In this document: in pieces, positions 20,816 to 35,328 of the stretch | Position numbering within the stretch: the stretch's first letter is position 1 | Layout of the letters: the number at the start of each line of letters is the position of its first letter | Origin: Lunularia cruciata | Taxonomy: Eukaryota > Streptophyta > Marchantiopsida > Lunulariales > Lunulariaceae | Length of the DNA stretch: 64,000 nt | Assembly (NCBI GenBank): GCA_948567375.1 | Contig: OX419760.1 | Coordinates: 56,606,001 to 56,670,000, forward strand | Direction: 5' to 3' | Notes under the pieces: generated by a model | The model's input: only the letters and a program-made list of their open reading frames with translations | What the model was told of the DNA's origin: nothing | The model's database searches: none | Made by a program: the position numbers and the translations under genes

Positions 20816-23800
20816 CTACTCCACTGAAGTAGGACAAGCGAAATTTCCTCTATGATACGGTGCAGAGTAATCATAAATAGATATAACACTGAACTAGCGT
20901 CATAAGTAACCGGGTGAGAAATATCCTGGTCTACCTACTACAATACAGCAGTGTGGTATGCATTTGCTGGAATTATCTCAAAGGAACCTTGAGTACGGGA
21001 TTTACCTTAGCAGTGGTGAAAAATCTCCTCAAGGATTATGAAAGGCGAATCTTTACCCATTAGCTTCCCCTGCCATTTATAGGCTATACACATCACGACT
21101 TGCGTTGAATCCTGTCAATAGAAGGACTAACGCATTTCCTAAGAAGTGGGAGAAAATTGGGGAAGAAGTACAGAAGTGCTCTTGTCTGTTGGTTGCAGAA
21201 GAAGCCCCATGCTTCACGAGAGGTCCAGCTGCAGCTAAAGGAAAGAACAGAGTATTTAAATTCTTGCACCGCCCTAGTCAGCAAACTTCATCCCCCTAGT
21301 ACTTGGGAAGACAATGGAGGGGAATATTACTGAAGAGTAGCAAGAGTGGAAGGTGCTTTGAAATAGTAGCTATATTTGAGGAACAGTGCAGACTCCTCTC
21401 CGGTATGACAGTGATTGCCGGGAATACTTTCTGTTAGAACCCCGTCTAAATCGGCTTTCTGCCTGCACTGAGATTTACTCGGCACTGAACCCGCAGGAGA
21501 GACTTGTCCTATTGACAAATACTTTACTGTAGTTGGTGATGGAATTGCGTGCAGAGGTTCCCGGTCAAGCCTGGTTGAGATTAGTATATGCTGTAGATAC
21601 TGTCGAAAGCCAGCAGTAAGGTCAATGGAATCTAAGCGAAGGAGTATCACGTATTAAGACTGCGGCTAAAAGAAACCATATTATAACGTAGTCTGTAGTG
21701 TCCTTTTTGCTACATTCAATACACTACTGTCAATCCAAAGAATCGTATTTATTCCTTTTGGATGCCAAGTCGTGATCAAGCACCCCATTTGCAGAAACTT
21801 GATTAATTATATCTGAAGAGGATCAGATAGACGCAGACTGTGAACAGGTGGCTTCACATGGCTCTGGTCTGGATCTACACTCCGGTACTCTGCGCAGTAA
21901 ACTTCATCGCTTGTCGCCTTTGAGTGTCAACATTTATGATAGTAGTCAACTATCTAAGCTTCAGACGCCATAGGCACGCGTTTGCTCCACATCCGGCTAG
22001 ACTTCGGATAACAGTGCTGTTATGCCCCCCCTTCCGAGCGGGAAATCCCGTTACCAGTATGCTTAGCTGTTCCTGCAACTGCAGAAATTGCCCAGCTCCT
22101 GCATCTTTTCTTCTGCTGAGGCCTTAAGTTCGAGAAGTTGCTGCCAAGACAGGGGAATAGGATTTGTGATTAGCCCGGAACTGAGCCGGAGACAATGTCG
22201 CCCTCAGACAAGCCAATGCCTCCCTTTAACTTAGGGTCTTCCTAACCTTTTATATGTACGGGACGACTCCAACCGCCCAAATGAAAGTGCATTGCACGAG
22301 GTCAGGGAACACATAGGACCGGACGGTCAGAAGCGGTTTGTGAGAGAACTTATTTACCCTTGGTGGGTGCATTCCTGGTTATCTCTACCGGGGCTGAGGT
22401 CTGGGTCCTCTGTACTGTGGTGTAGCAATTTTGGGGACTGAAGAAAGAAGGAAGTGGTCCAATTCCAGGTTTCAAGAGTCTCAAGTTAGCTCTTGTTTCT
22501 AGTCGACAATTGAAGGTTTCCAGATGCTCAAAGTCGGAGCCTTCACTCCACTCCCTCAGGTACTCACTGACCCCCTACAGCTGCCATCGCCCTCGTTGGT
22601 GTGGTGGCGGTATCCTCTCCCCAGTCTCATTTGTTTCTCGTGCGTGGTCACCGATTGTTCAAACGTTTATCATGCGGCAGTCCGGCCCACAAATCGGCGG
22701 ACCTCAACGCCGGTCCGCGGTAAACCGATAGTGCATATATTAAAAAACCCTCTCTTTACGATCAGAGCAAAGAGCACACTCTTTTGCCCCGAGGTAAGTA
22801 TCCGTATCCAGTCTCCGCAAAAGTTCGACTGGTCCACCACCCGGCGACAGGTCTGTCACTTGTAGAGCTGCAAGGACAGTTTTCCACATCTGTGACGATC
22901 ATCAATCCGAAACATACCTGTACATCCTCCCTACATATTCTGCAACCATATCCAATCTACTTTGCATAAGAAGGCTGTCCGCACACCGCACCAGATAAAC
23001 TTCCAAAACAGACTACCAGAAGGACAAACTCTTTGTCCCGTTCCAGTAAGGAGAGAGGAGGAAGCTTAAAGCTTTCGCCAACATCTAGGCGGACTGATCT
23101 GGTCCGCTCGACCGTTCCTTTCTCGCTGAAAGGGGGGGTCCTGCTTCTCAAAATAAACATTCGAGATTTTTATCGCTCTAATATCCAAACTTGGACAAGG
23201 TCGCCTGAAACTCACACGTTTCTCTTCTACTGCACAGACTCGATCCAGAGGAGGGGCTTCGTACTGGTCCCACCGACTCCCTACTTCTTTCAATCTGTTT
23301 TCTCTTTCCTGAATCCTGTCCTATCGCTTTCCTTTCCGTGCACAGGTCCTCTCGCACTAGTCTACCCTGACCTTCACTTACGCACAGCGGTCGTCAGGAC
23401 TTACCTCAGGGGGTGGGACCATGAGAATGATGGGATGAATGAAGACTGGACGAGAGCTGCTGACGAGATAAAGCTGTAAAGTCATCACGTGCGAGGGAAT
23501 TTTTTGGCTGGTTGGTGCGACATGCGATTATTGTCCTTGATCAGGCTGCTACTCCTCGCGCTCGAAAGCTTGGATGAGCTCACCCAGCTCGCGCTCAATG
23601 CGCACTCGTACTACTGTAGCAAAGTCTGCGGATAGTGGGATAATAGATCGGCATATTGTGACGAAACTCATCTCGTGAGACCACCAATCCGTCAACTCCA
23701 TCGACGAATCAGAACGGAGAGAACCTTCGAACAAAAATATGCTGCTACGATTGTCCTTCGGAGAAAGACACCAGGCCGATGTGCAGTTATGTGCGAAAGT

Positions 23801-23989
23801 ACAAATTTGGATTTCAAAACCAATTTTCCTGTAAAGTGAATCAAGTGGACCATCCTGGAGCTCCACCTACGAGTGGACGACTCATATCCATCAAATGTCA
23901 AAGTTGACTCGTATCCTCTCAATTGCGTCATTTCTACCATCGCCTCAATTCCTCGAGCCTTTGCTGGTTTGGGGGATACTGGACTACGG

Positions 23990-25400
23990 TACAACGCGTT
24001 TCAAACCGCGTAAACACCTGTTAACTGCGTTACATCCCTCGACAGACATGGTCAACAGTAGAGTACAATAAAGTTCTACACAGTTTCCTCTCAGTTGAGT
24101 TTTTCAAATCAAATCAAATCAAATCTATTGCATAATTTGTGTAATCAAATAAAGGACTTGGTATAATTATATTTCTCACCTTCGAAAAATCCATTAAACT
24201 ATGTGTAGTGAAGACACAAAATAACAATTGTGTGGTACCATTGTATGCCTAAAATTCCATTTAATTAAAGAATTATTAGCATTTTTAGTCTTCCTTTTTA
24301 TTCTTAGCTTTAGAATTTGAGAATACAAACCAAATATATGAAGGCTACTATCTCGTATTCTCTACCTTTGCCAAATGACATACAAAGAATTGATACATGT
24401 TATCATCGTGTATAAAATAGCTCTGTGATAAATGCAAGGAACAAAGCTTGAAGCTGGCAAAACTTTTCTGTTGGGATATATCTCCGATTTTAATCAGTGA
24501 TGGATTTATTGTTTCATGTGAGATCCAATTATTTCTTTCTTAATCTTTTCCAAAGAGCAATCAATGAATCAAACAAAGCCTTTTAGACATCAATATAACG
24601 GGCAATCATTGTATATCTAGTATCAAATCTGATGAATAATGGGACGTACTATAAATTACTCCCAGTATCATGAGATATGTAATATTAGACTAGATATAGG
24701 ACCACCTTAAACTAAAGCATGTAAATAATTAAATTTAATGCTAAACTTGAGGGAATTTTTACCTTTACCTACAAAATCGCAACCAACATGATCTGGTACA
24801 CCGACCAGATCTACAAATTCTCAAATTTCTTGAAAAGATTGGCATATTCAAGAGCGTGAGGTTCTGCATCGACTTTAATTCATGATCTTTGTCGAGACTC
24901 TAAAGCCTACGAATCATCTCCAGAAAATCTCTCTCAATAATAGCTAAAATATCTAACCAAATTTATAACCTCTCCATGATATGCTATGATATTAAAAACA
25001 TATTTTATATATAGAAAAAAAACTCAGACGTGTAGGATAGCAATTCCTTATAAACGGCGTTCAAGAACCTGAGCCACGAGACATTTATTCGTTTAGTTTT
25101 GTATTTCAATCCGGTAACATACGACATCATGCCATTGGACAGACTCTGATCTAATAACATGGATTTGGTCTAGGATAAACAAGTCTTGTTTAGATTAGCT
25201 CGTAATCTAAACAAGTATATGCTCAGCATCTTGTAGTTATTCAATCCACGACAATTATTGGTTGGCACGGCTCTATACTATTATATTATTATTATTATTA
25301 TTTTATTATTTTTTATGACTGAGTAAAGTTGTAAACCAGTTATACAGTCGCGCAGTCTGCAATGTTGCGCAGCATGCATGCATTGGAGTGATATCTCGTC
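23990..25400. other. AT-rich block, no gene
   Basis: Strongly A/T-rich with a CAAAT microsatellite at 24104-24127 and an ATT-rich run at 25278-25312. No coding frame of note; a sharp composition change from both flanks. Confidence 0.6.
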
Positions 25401-28400
25401 GAGAAAAAGGGAAACCTTTTGAGAGAAGGTTGCAAATCATGTGATCTCAAACAGATCACTCGGGTATCATGATGGAGATATTTCAGGATTCGAACCCACT
25501 TTTCTTTGTGTATAAGAAGTTGTATTTCCTCTTCCGATCTGCTTTACAAGGATTCCGCCACATACCCATAAGTTGAAAAGCATCGCGACAATAGCAATGT
25601 CTTGCACTCATTAGTCGTCTTTTTCAAATTAGTAGGTCAACAGATAGATCGATCGAGCTATGGTGGTAGCTTTGCATGTAGAACAAGATACTGGGTAAAA
25701 GGATTACCCAGATCTATGCTTCTCGCAGAATGGGAGCAGCAGGAACTGGAGGCACGCAGAGCTTTGTTTTATCTGTTGTCATCGTCGATAAGTGGTGTCG
25801 ATTACGACGAGCTGCTGCTGCAACTGAAGATATAAGCTATCAACAACGGGGGTTTGGGCATGATTCTAGCTAGTGTCCCTCTATGATTATGTGTCTGTCG
25901 GGTGATTGTTACACTGTGATGCTGCTTCACTTTGTTGTGCTTATAATAAGGTCCAAGGCTAGTAGGCTACGCGAACTTCACGACTAAAGCCAGTCGAAAA
26001 GATCACTTTTCTGCAACAAACTCCTCTCTGCGCACTGGTAACAAGCCGATTTCACTGTCTGATGTTTGTGCTACTGTAGTGTGTCGTACAGAAGACTAAG
26101 GTTTGAAGGACGAGTACGCAGGAAGGGGGAGAAGAAGCTTCTGTCTGTCCACAGTTATATTGTAGCACTTCAGGAACTAAATGGTGGTTGTTGTTTTGTT
26201 TTCGCTTGTCTTGCTGGACCAGCATGTTCAATTTTAGTATTGGATGAATCCAATTTTCAGGTTCAACCAGTGCAGTTATTCCCCTCTGAACAATTGATTC
26301 TTGTCGAGTAAACAATTCCTTCCCGTTTGCACGATCACGTGTCGGTGGCAAGTTGAGTACTGTACTGCCTGGTGAAGAAGCGCAATGTGATACTGTATTG
26401 TGATTACAGACACGGTAATCATTCACTCAAATCCGACTGCAGATGCTAAATTATGCGAGTAAAATTCGTTTCAGTAAGCTCATCAACGAAGAAGTCGACA
26501 TTCGTTCTTTATCAGGATACGAGGATAAGCAATTACTGTAGTACCTTTTCAAACATGCCTCGAGACATCATCGTGCGGTAGCTCACGGGAATCATAACAG
26601 ACAACATACGCGAAACAACTGAAAACAACACCACCATGGCCACAGCGCAAATTCGAGAATGCTGTGTAAGGTGTTTCGCGTGCATGGCAGTTGTATTAGC
26701 TCTGTCCTGCTTGCTCAGTTAAGCTCGGAAATGCGACCTGAAATTGCACCTATATGCTAATTGACCGTTGACGTAAATTGGAACTGAGAAAGATCAGGAT
26801 CGAAGTGCGAACTATCGACGGACCGTGACTCGTGTTGGAAGCAATTAATTCGCGGACTTACAGTGGAGAAGAGAAGTCAGATTGAGACAGAGGCCTGCAA
26901 TTTACTGATAATTCTAGCTCAGATTCGATTGTCTGTCAACCGAAATTTCGAGCCAGACAAACTCGAGTCCGGCTAGCATTTGACGCTGGATCTCAGGAAG
27001 GGACAAAGATATTTCTGTCAGGAGCAGAACCTGGCGAATGAGACAAAGGGTAAGGTAGCACAAGAAACTGCAGTGAACATGAAAGAGTTTTAAGGTTAAT
27101 TTAGCCATATTTGTGTGCTTGCATGCGCTGTTTGGTAGACGGGGAAATATTGGCCACTTGGGGTGCAAAGCAAAATCTGGATGGTGGCCTGCCTTGGGGT
27201 TGCTTCAACTTTTTACACTTGAGCAAATTTCAATTTGCAAGTGAACAATTCTGGTTTGGCATGGAATGGGAGAGACTTATATCTACTATCTTCACCAGAA
27301 TTTTGGTATGCAATCAGCTACATCCTTAGCAGTTTGTTTCTTGAGTTCTTAGCGGTGTATTCGTCCTCACTCACATGGCTTGTATGCAGCCTACATCAAC
27401 CCTGTGTATGAGCGAGACAGCAAAACTCTGATGCTCCTCTCGTCAATGCCATTATATGTAAATATAACTTCCTTCTGAACTGCAGACATTTGGAGTTTGA
27501 ATGCATTTTGGAAATTTGAATTTTCTGGGAGCGTCCTTATTCCGTACCACACCATGCGTCAGGCTTGCACTTCGCTCTCGAATTGTTGCGACTTCTTTCC
27601 GCAGCTAAACCATATCGGCAACCGTCTAATCAGGACGGATAAGTACAGCAGTTCATCTGACACGATGGTGTAGGAGTGTCAAAACTTCAAACAGGCGTGA
27701 ACCGCATGTGGAAATTACCGCCAAAGTATAGTCACAGGTGCTAATCAGAGCATCGGCAATTGACACTTCCTTTGGAGTATAATTGTAGGTTTCTCCTCTA
27801 AACGAGCTTCTCCCCACTGACAGGGAATAGTAAACACCGGACAAATGACTACCACAACTCATGATATGTGAATATGAGGAACCAGTTCAGAGCACCTAGG
27901 TAAGCTTAAATGTGATCGACAGGGAGAAGATTCTATCGCATAAAAGGAGTGCCTTACTGTCAGTTCTTCCTGTGTTGTAAATCAAACGAGAGAAAGCGAC
28001 ACGCATAGGATAACCAGAAGGATGGGAAGACTCCATCAAGCCCTACAAGGACCAAACCCTAGCCCCATTTTATATCGTAGTCGTAAATAAAGCTATGGAA
28101 GAAATAAAAAAGGGAGTCCTTTATACCTGGATGCAAAAGCATTGGCCATTGCATTCCCGATGACCTGATTAGCACCTATAGTTTGGGTATATGGCCATTG
28201 AACACTTCCTTTGGAGGACTTCCAATTAACTATGGCTAGTCGACAAGAGAGAATGTTCTTGCAGGGATACAACCGTGTATTACGGCCTGTCGAAATAAAG
28301 TGAGGGGAGAGACACATCTCAGACATGAAATCCTTAACGAACAACGACAGCGTATCTTCTGAGACTTTCGGTGCTTTTCAGGACCTTCAAGCTCTAGGTC

Positions 28401-31400
28401 TCCAGCAATGCGTTTCTTGTACACCGAGAAGCTTGGTTAAAACATGTATCTGGATTAAGCTACGCAATCTAAGTTGGACAAAAGTGCTTTCCCCTTCAGG
28501 TTTGCAATACATCGAGTCATTTTTATGTTCTAACGTTTGCCGAACGATACGATGCCTCCGGTCCGGGTTGCACCATTTGGCAAGTCTCTAAAAACGCATG
28601 AGTAAATGTTTGAAACCACATCGTCTTCGTTCCTCAGTGATAATTACTATAACAATGAAATTAAATGTACGAAAACATGTTGGCAGGAACTCCAGCAAAA
28701 GGTCTGGCTCATTCAGAAGTAACCCTAAACCGTAAAGCAGGAACTCACAAAAGCAGTTCTGAGGTGTAAGAATCTGGTCGAGGAATTTAACTGTCAAGTT
28801 AGCGCCGCAGAAATAAGCGTACTGTGAGATCTGATCTTAAAATCGAAAGGCCGTTCCAACCCCGCTTCTGACAGCTAAGAATCTTTTATGATTCCAAGGA
28901 TTGTACTGGGTGATTTCTCGGTTGACGTTTCTGTTGCATGGTATGGTGGCAACAAAGCTAAAGAAACCAAAGACTACGCTTGGTAAGGGTTTCATATGAC
29001 GTACTGACCATTTTGGTTGTATCTTGAAAGTGAACACTGCAGTCGCGTTTACACTAAACCGAAGCTTATTTGAATACGTGTAACGTACAATAAACCTTGT
29101 GGCTGTCTATGTTTGGAAACTTTTCCTTTTGCAGTTGAGCTGACGCTTGAATTTTAGGACCATACAATCTGTGGTTCTTGTCATCTTCGGTCATACCGTT
29201 GGAACTTTTCTCTGTAATATCCCGCAAGTTTGACATCAACTTTGCTACCAATGTTGCAAGCAAGGTTACCGAACTCCTGAACCTGGCACTTAAAATAGAT
29301 GCACCAGCCCCCCACTCTAAATCCTTCCAACCTCGAGAATGTATGTGGCTCCCCTTACAAAAGATATACAAACAATCTGCTCTTTCTTGGTGAAGCCTCC
29401 CCTGCTCAATATGTGGCTAAACACGCATCGGAAGCGACACCGTTCCTGAGAGTGTCGTCCATTCTGAACAGCTATTGTAGCTTTTTGTCTGTGAAGTTAA
29501 CTGTCTCTGAGTACCATGTTGTCTTTGCAGTACGAGGAGGAATTTAAATCAATGGACCAGTACTCCCAGAGAACGTCTGCAGGTGCGTGTTACAGCTGAC
29601 AAGGTTTTCTATCAAGCGTCTGTAGCTCCTCTGCGTGTTTCGTAAAGGTTGCTAAGAGCTGGTTTGTACATCCAGTAATTCTCCCAGTCAGTATTGAGTT
29701 GGCTGCCATTCAAGTGATCCTTGAGCACATCTTGCAGATTGCCATTAGTGAGAAACTGGGCAATAACATATAGACCCCAAGGGATTGGATCCTACAGCCT
29801 GCATCCTGGTGGGGTTGAGACAGAGTCTGGTGAGAAGCACTCTGCTGCATATACAAGTAGGGCTTCTTCACAAAGTCCAGAAAATATACCTCTATTCAAT
29901 ATATTGACTCCCTCATGTACGTACTAACTCAGTGCCTTATATAACAGCGCTTGCCTCCTCTCTTGCTGCATTAATTGGGGCATATATTTGGCATCATTTC
30001 TGGTGCAGGTTGAAGAATAAGATGCGAACAAGGAGCTGACATCTCCGTTTGATTAGCAAAATGGATTATGTGCAAGCTTAGACACGGCTGATGAGATTAC
30101 GCAGAAAGAAAACGTTTTGTCTTCTGCTGAAGAGTTCTTCCAGGTCCCTTGCCCAAAGACTAGCTTCACTCAAAAACCTCCCTGTATGTCTGTAATTACT
30201 GCTTACTGCTTACCCTGCGGATTATCCTATCGATCTACCTCCAGCAACTGTATATCACATTGCTCGTACCATGATAGACTTAGTGTCTGGTCTTGTGAAA
30301 CACATACAAAACGTAAGATGTCGAAAGTTGGCTCTTAGATGAATAAGATACTCTGGAAGTTGTAAGTCTTTTCAAGTCATTCTCGCAAGGATATATTTAC
30401 GATTACTGTCCAAAAGCTCTTGAGTGCATATCCTAACAGGATCAATTTTCACTGTTGATATATCTAAATGTACTATCTCATAGAGCAATCAAAGTAAGGA
30501 GTGTGCATGCTAAAATGCTCCACAAAATTTTAAATGTTAAGAAGGTCAAATAAACTCGTTGCGTGCATCTTAATAAGCGGCGTTGATTACCAGTACGTGA
30601 AGGAACCTGATGGACAACACTGTGCAGTTTCAATATTATCTGTTAAAGCTCTCAATATACTGAAGGTTTTTGCAAGACCAGTGGAAAGTACTTGTCCACT
30701 TGGAATTGAGATTGATCTACTTTTTCCCTTGTGCTTATGCCCCAAGCTAAGTCCAAGAGATGAAAATTAGTTGCCTACAATTTTATACCAATAGTGGTTA
30801 AGGCGGTTGAAGGCCACAGGCCAGAGACCACTGCTCCTGAGCATCATGGAGATGCATTTGACTTAAGATACATAAATTACTAGTTAAAAGGGAGCACTAG
30901 TGAGTAATGACAACAGTTTATGGGTATCGTTATTCACAATAAGATTAGTCCTCATGTGGTCAATTCGTGCGCTAAATGTCTTTGACATTGACACCATTTA
31001 TCTCATGGCAACTTTTTATCTCCGTCTCGTTGGCATCATTCTATGGTGGAAGGCCAAGTGCTCAGCTCAAGCATGCTTCGTGTGGTAAGCAGTGGCATAC
31101 AGCGTTTGTTCAGGGGTCCAACATGGAATATGAACCCCATAGTATGTTTATCCAGTACAGTACTCGTTGCTGCTGCTGTCCTATCTCCTTGTTCAAGTCC
31201 CTATGCTCCCTACAATAATGCAAGGAACAGTAACTCTCGTATGAAAAACTACAGCATGTGGCCAAACTACTCGAGAGAAGTGTTCTCTATATGTCACTTA
31301 CTCTGAGTAGTCAATAACCAAAGAAAGCGAGAAGATCAAAGCAGAAAATAGTCAATCGTTTCCCTTTTAAGTTATAGTCGTGCTCAAGGTCAATGATGGC

Positions 31401-32250
31401 TTTCGCTATAGGTAGTTGTGTTTTGCAACGACATAGAAAATGACCTCTAGAAATTTCACAATCTGCTTCTGACATTATAAGCTACAGCAGCAGCAGAAGC
31501 TAGAGGAAACTATTTGAAACTATTCCAAGTAGTAGATCTAGTCCGATCCGCGAGGTGGAAAATATCCTCAGTGATTTTGATGTCTCTGACGTTAGAGCTA
31601 CAAGTTTATAGTCAATCAAAAGTAGCCCACGATGAATGAGAACACATGTGAAAGATCGCACCTTCCCCCAAGTAAGCCAAGCTCCCGAGCCAAAGCCACA
31701 GTGAGTGAAGCGTCAGGAGAATCATTGGCATAACATTGAATGCAGGGAATGCTTGGACTTGTCACCAAACGACAACACCATATCCGTCTACTGGTTCTAA
31801 TTATTGTTGTTAACATGTTGTATAAATATCTCGCCATGAACGAGGAATCGGGGTACACACCACACAATTGAATTTGAGAAGACAACAACAACGACGGTTG
31901 GACTACTGTAATTGATCCTTTTGTCAAGGGTCTTCTGGACAATTCGATATTTTACCCAGATATCACAGCTTGTCCTTTGAGAAGTAGCACACAGTACTCG
32001 TGTACTCATTGTCGCACAATAAACGAAGGATACAACAATCAGCGTGTTGAAACCACCTCTACGCTACAAGGTATTGTTAAGTAGAACTTTATAGGTTCAT
32101 CACATGGACATGAAAAGCCAGTGCTTTGATTATATCTACGATACAAAGAACCTTCCGTACTACCACCAGGACACCTTACCCACCGAGCAAATATCAGTAC
32201 AGATGTACTTGGGGTGCTACAGGCATCCGTGGTGATTTCATTAGATATTT
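25400..32250. other. Intergenic, no supported gene
   Basis: Moderate base composition, with open frames of at most about 124 codons and none recognisable. It holds one LINE tail copy near 28.0 kb. Confidence 0.5.
27993..28075 (-). repeat. LINE 3' tail copy, inverted
   Basis: GCGACACGCATAGGATAAC followed by GAAGGATGGGAAGACTCC, ATCAAGCCCTACAAGGA and CCCTAGCCCCATTTTA. Confidence 0.65.
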
Positions 32251-34438
32251 TTATGGTTTTGTTTCATTATATTTTATTTTATTTTATTTTATACAGTGGT
32301 TGACAGGTTGATAGAGGGGTTTTGCTATAATAAATATCCAAAACAATGATTAAATGCTGATGACGATATTGTTTTAATCCAAGGGTTTATATTTGATATA
32401 CTGTTTAACGATATTTGGTGATAAATATACATTATATTTTCTACATAACTATATATTGGAGATGAATGGATTCTATGGTATTCTTTGTTTCAACTTATGG
32501 ATACGTGTGCAAATGGATATTGTTGAAGGCGTTTACATATAATATTTAAAGTGTATGAATTTTTATTTGTATGTTTATATTTAGCTAATATGCCATACGG
32601 TAAGTTGTGTTCTTAGTCAAAGGTTCATAGTTGATCAACTACATGTGTGGAGATAAATATAATTTAAATTTTCTATGTTTTAAATTTAGCCAATATGGGA
32701 TAAGTAAGTTCTGTGCTTGGCTCATGTCATTACCTGACATTATCAAACGTATGGCCCAAGTTTAAAACCCTAATATTTGATATGTTTGAAGAGCAACAAT
32801 ATCTACCTTGGGATTTTTTCCAAAAAAAAATAAATATTTCAATTAAAAAATATGTTTAGCTCATACTGAAGTGGTGAATGAGCATTAGATAGGATTTTCG
32901 AAAGTGAGATGGATTTCTTTTAAGAGAATTCAACATCAATTAAGATTAAGAAACTCCGATAAATATATACTATCAAAAATTTGGATCAATTATTTTGGGT
33001 TGTACACACCTTACTCATTAGTTGACAAATTATTTGGTTAAAACATATGAGGGAAATTATTTTTAAATAAGAAGATTGAATTAAGGATCATAGTTTAAGA
33101 ATCAAAAATACCCAAGGTCATGATAAGGGAAAATGCTAATTACATGACATGATAGTATCTTTAGAATTCAATCAGAAATCTTGAAGGATCTCTAAATCAG
33201 ATCCTTAATAGAATCTAGATTATCAAAATAATTTGCATTAAACGTTTTCTTGGAACGTGCTCTAGTTTGGGCTTAGAATGAAATGATCACTAACTATAAG
33301 GGCTCAATAGATTTAAGCTCGTGTGGAGTTTAGTTTAAGTTGCATATAAAAGTCAAATGCAATTTCATTGGTATATATTCCATCAATCAAATCAACAATG
33401 TGTAATATAATCATCAACTTTTTCCAAACCTCAATTAAGTGAATTTTGGATGCATTGGACGTTGTTAATAAACATCTGGAGTTGCTCAAGGGCACTCATG
33501 TATGCTTATGATTTGCTTGATTATTTCTTGAGTTTGTCTATGTACATTGAGGTTTGCTTAGGTGGATCCGAGATCTCCTTGCATTTGAACAATTTTTCTC
33601 TACAAATATAAGGACTTGTTCAATTTTTCAATGCAAATGGATTTGCTATGCTTCTTAAGCAAACCCTATCTCTTCTTAACAATCCTTGAGCAAACCCTAG
33701 GAGCCTTGAGCAAAATGATAGAGGTTGAAAATGCTTTGTTTGGTACAATTCTTTATATTTGCAACCTCTTGACTACACTCTATACCTTATCATGTATACC
33801 TTCTATAGTTCTTGCACTTACTTGATAGTTTTTACTTGTTTTCAAGCTGTCATTAAATTGAGTTTTGTACAAATGAGGACAAAGAAAGTATTGCACAAGA
33901 TAAGAGAGTAAGAGGACATGGACTTATGTTAATTTTAGCTTTGTTGAGCTGTTAGCTCTATCGAACAAAGGAAGAATGATAAGGAGACGGAGAGGTACGG
34001 ACTTAGTTTGACTCTAAGTTATTGATAAAGTAATTTTTTCACTTGATAAGGAATATTGTGAATAAAGACCTTGGAGAAGAGCATATGAGGAGGATTACTT
34101 CCTTCTGAGATATTATACTTCTAGAAGATATTTGATACTATAGTTTGCTTGTCTAACTTGGAGATCTATTCTTTAGATATTTAGTGCTTTGCTCATACCA
34201 CTAGCCATCCAATATATGGGTCGTATATGGGTATAAAGTTCTATAGGTGAGTTCCAAGATTGAGCACTAGAGAGAGATATTAGTGTGCACATTTCATATT
34301 GCCTCATGTATCACAAGAGTGTATTTTTTTTGTCCAATCCAATAGGATGAAGATAAAGGTGAGTGAATTTCATTTGGTTATTGTGATCTTATGAAGTCTT
34401 TATGGCCTTGTTGTACTTTCCAGTTTATCATAAATCTG

Positions 34439-34963
34439 ATTAAAGTTCATCTTTTGTATTATGGAGAGTTAATTTTTTTTGTTTCATATTATCTAGGTTT
34501 CCCATTACTTGTCAAGAGAGATTGAGGATGCATAGTATGCTTTGCTTTATATTTTTACACTTATCAAACTTGTACTTAAGGTTGTTTATACACCTCATAT
34601 GGTTGCTTACCTCAAGTCTATTTTAGCTGAGTCTTTGGAGAGAGGTATGGATACTTGAGTTAGATAATGATTTTAAAGAGAGAGTAGAGGTGAAGAATAG
34701 ATTAAAGTGCATCTTTTGTATTATGGAGAGTTAATTTTTATTTTTTTCATATTACCTAGGTTTCCCATTACTTGTCAAGAGAGATTGAGGATGCATAGTA
34801 TGCTTTGCTTTATATTTTTACACTTATCAAAATTGTACTTAAGGTTGTTTATACACCTCATATGGTTGCTTACCTCGAGTCTATTTTAGTTGAGTCTTTG
34901 GAGAGAGGTATGCATACTTGAGTTAGATAATGATATCAAAGAGAGAGTAGAGGTGAAGAATAG
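34439..34963. repeat. Tandem duplication, unit about 262 bp
   Basis: 34439-34700 and 34701-34963 run head to tail with high identity, sharing TTTTGTATTATGGAGAGTTA, CATTACTTGTCAAGAGAGAT and GAGAGTAGAGGTGAAGAATAG-like ends. Confidence 0.85.
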
Positions 34964-35283
34964 AGGAGATCAAAGGAGACATACAAAGTTAGACAGGTCC
35001 AATTTAGAGGAGCTCAAAGCACAAATTTCTATAAAGAGATGACTAGTTTCTTGCAGAAAAGTTGTGCATCATTAATTTACATAAAATTTGAGGACAATAA
35101 ACTTGACTTGACAATCTTTTAAGAGACATTGATAACAACTTGGAGTACTTCTGACGAGGATAGACTTCAATAGACTACTTTTGAGGAGACCATTGATGCA
35201 CACTTGTCAAAGATAGAGTGGCCATCTTAGAGTGAGCAAAGGCCTGAGTTTATTATATTTGAGTGAAATGCCATATACTAGAG

Positions 35284-35287
<4 letters not shown>

Positions 35288-35322
<35 letters not shown>
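35288..35322. repeat. (TA)n microsatellite
   Basis: An uninterrupted TA dinucleotide run of about 35 bp. Confidence 0.95.

Positions 35323-35328
<6 letters not shown>

Larger units (their letters stand above)
17328..23900. other. Intergenic, no supported gene
   Basis: About 17.33-17.75 kb is likely 3' UTR and downstream sequence of the TIN1-family gene. A possible decayed exon lies at 17776-18053. Two LINE tail copies are near 19.87 and 20.76 kb. Open frames up to about 150 codons (for example 23033-23479) match no family I know and lack splice or codon support. Confidence 0.5.

Noticed and set aside
23033-24000. Overlapping open frames of 100-148 codons on both strands
   Set aside because: Mutually overlapping, no recognisable motif, no codon or splice support.
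25440-25515. tRNA on the minus strand (GGTTCGAATCC-like string at about 25490)
   Set aside because: The T-arm pairing is poor and no D-arm, anticodon arm or acceptor stem can be drawn.
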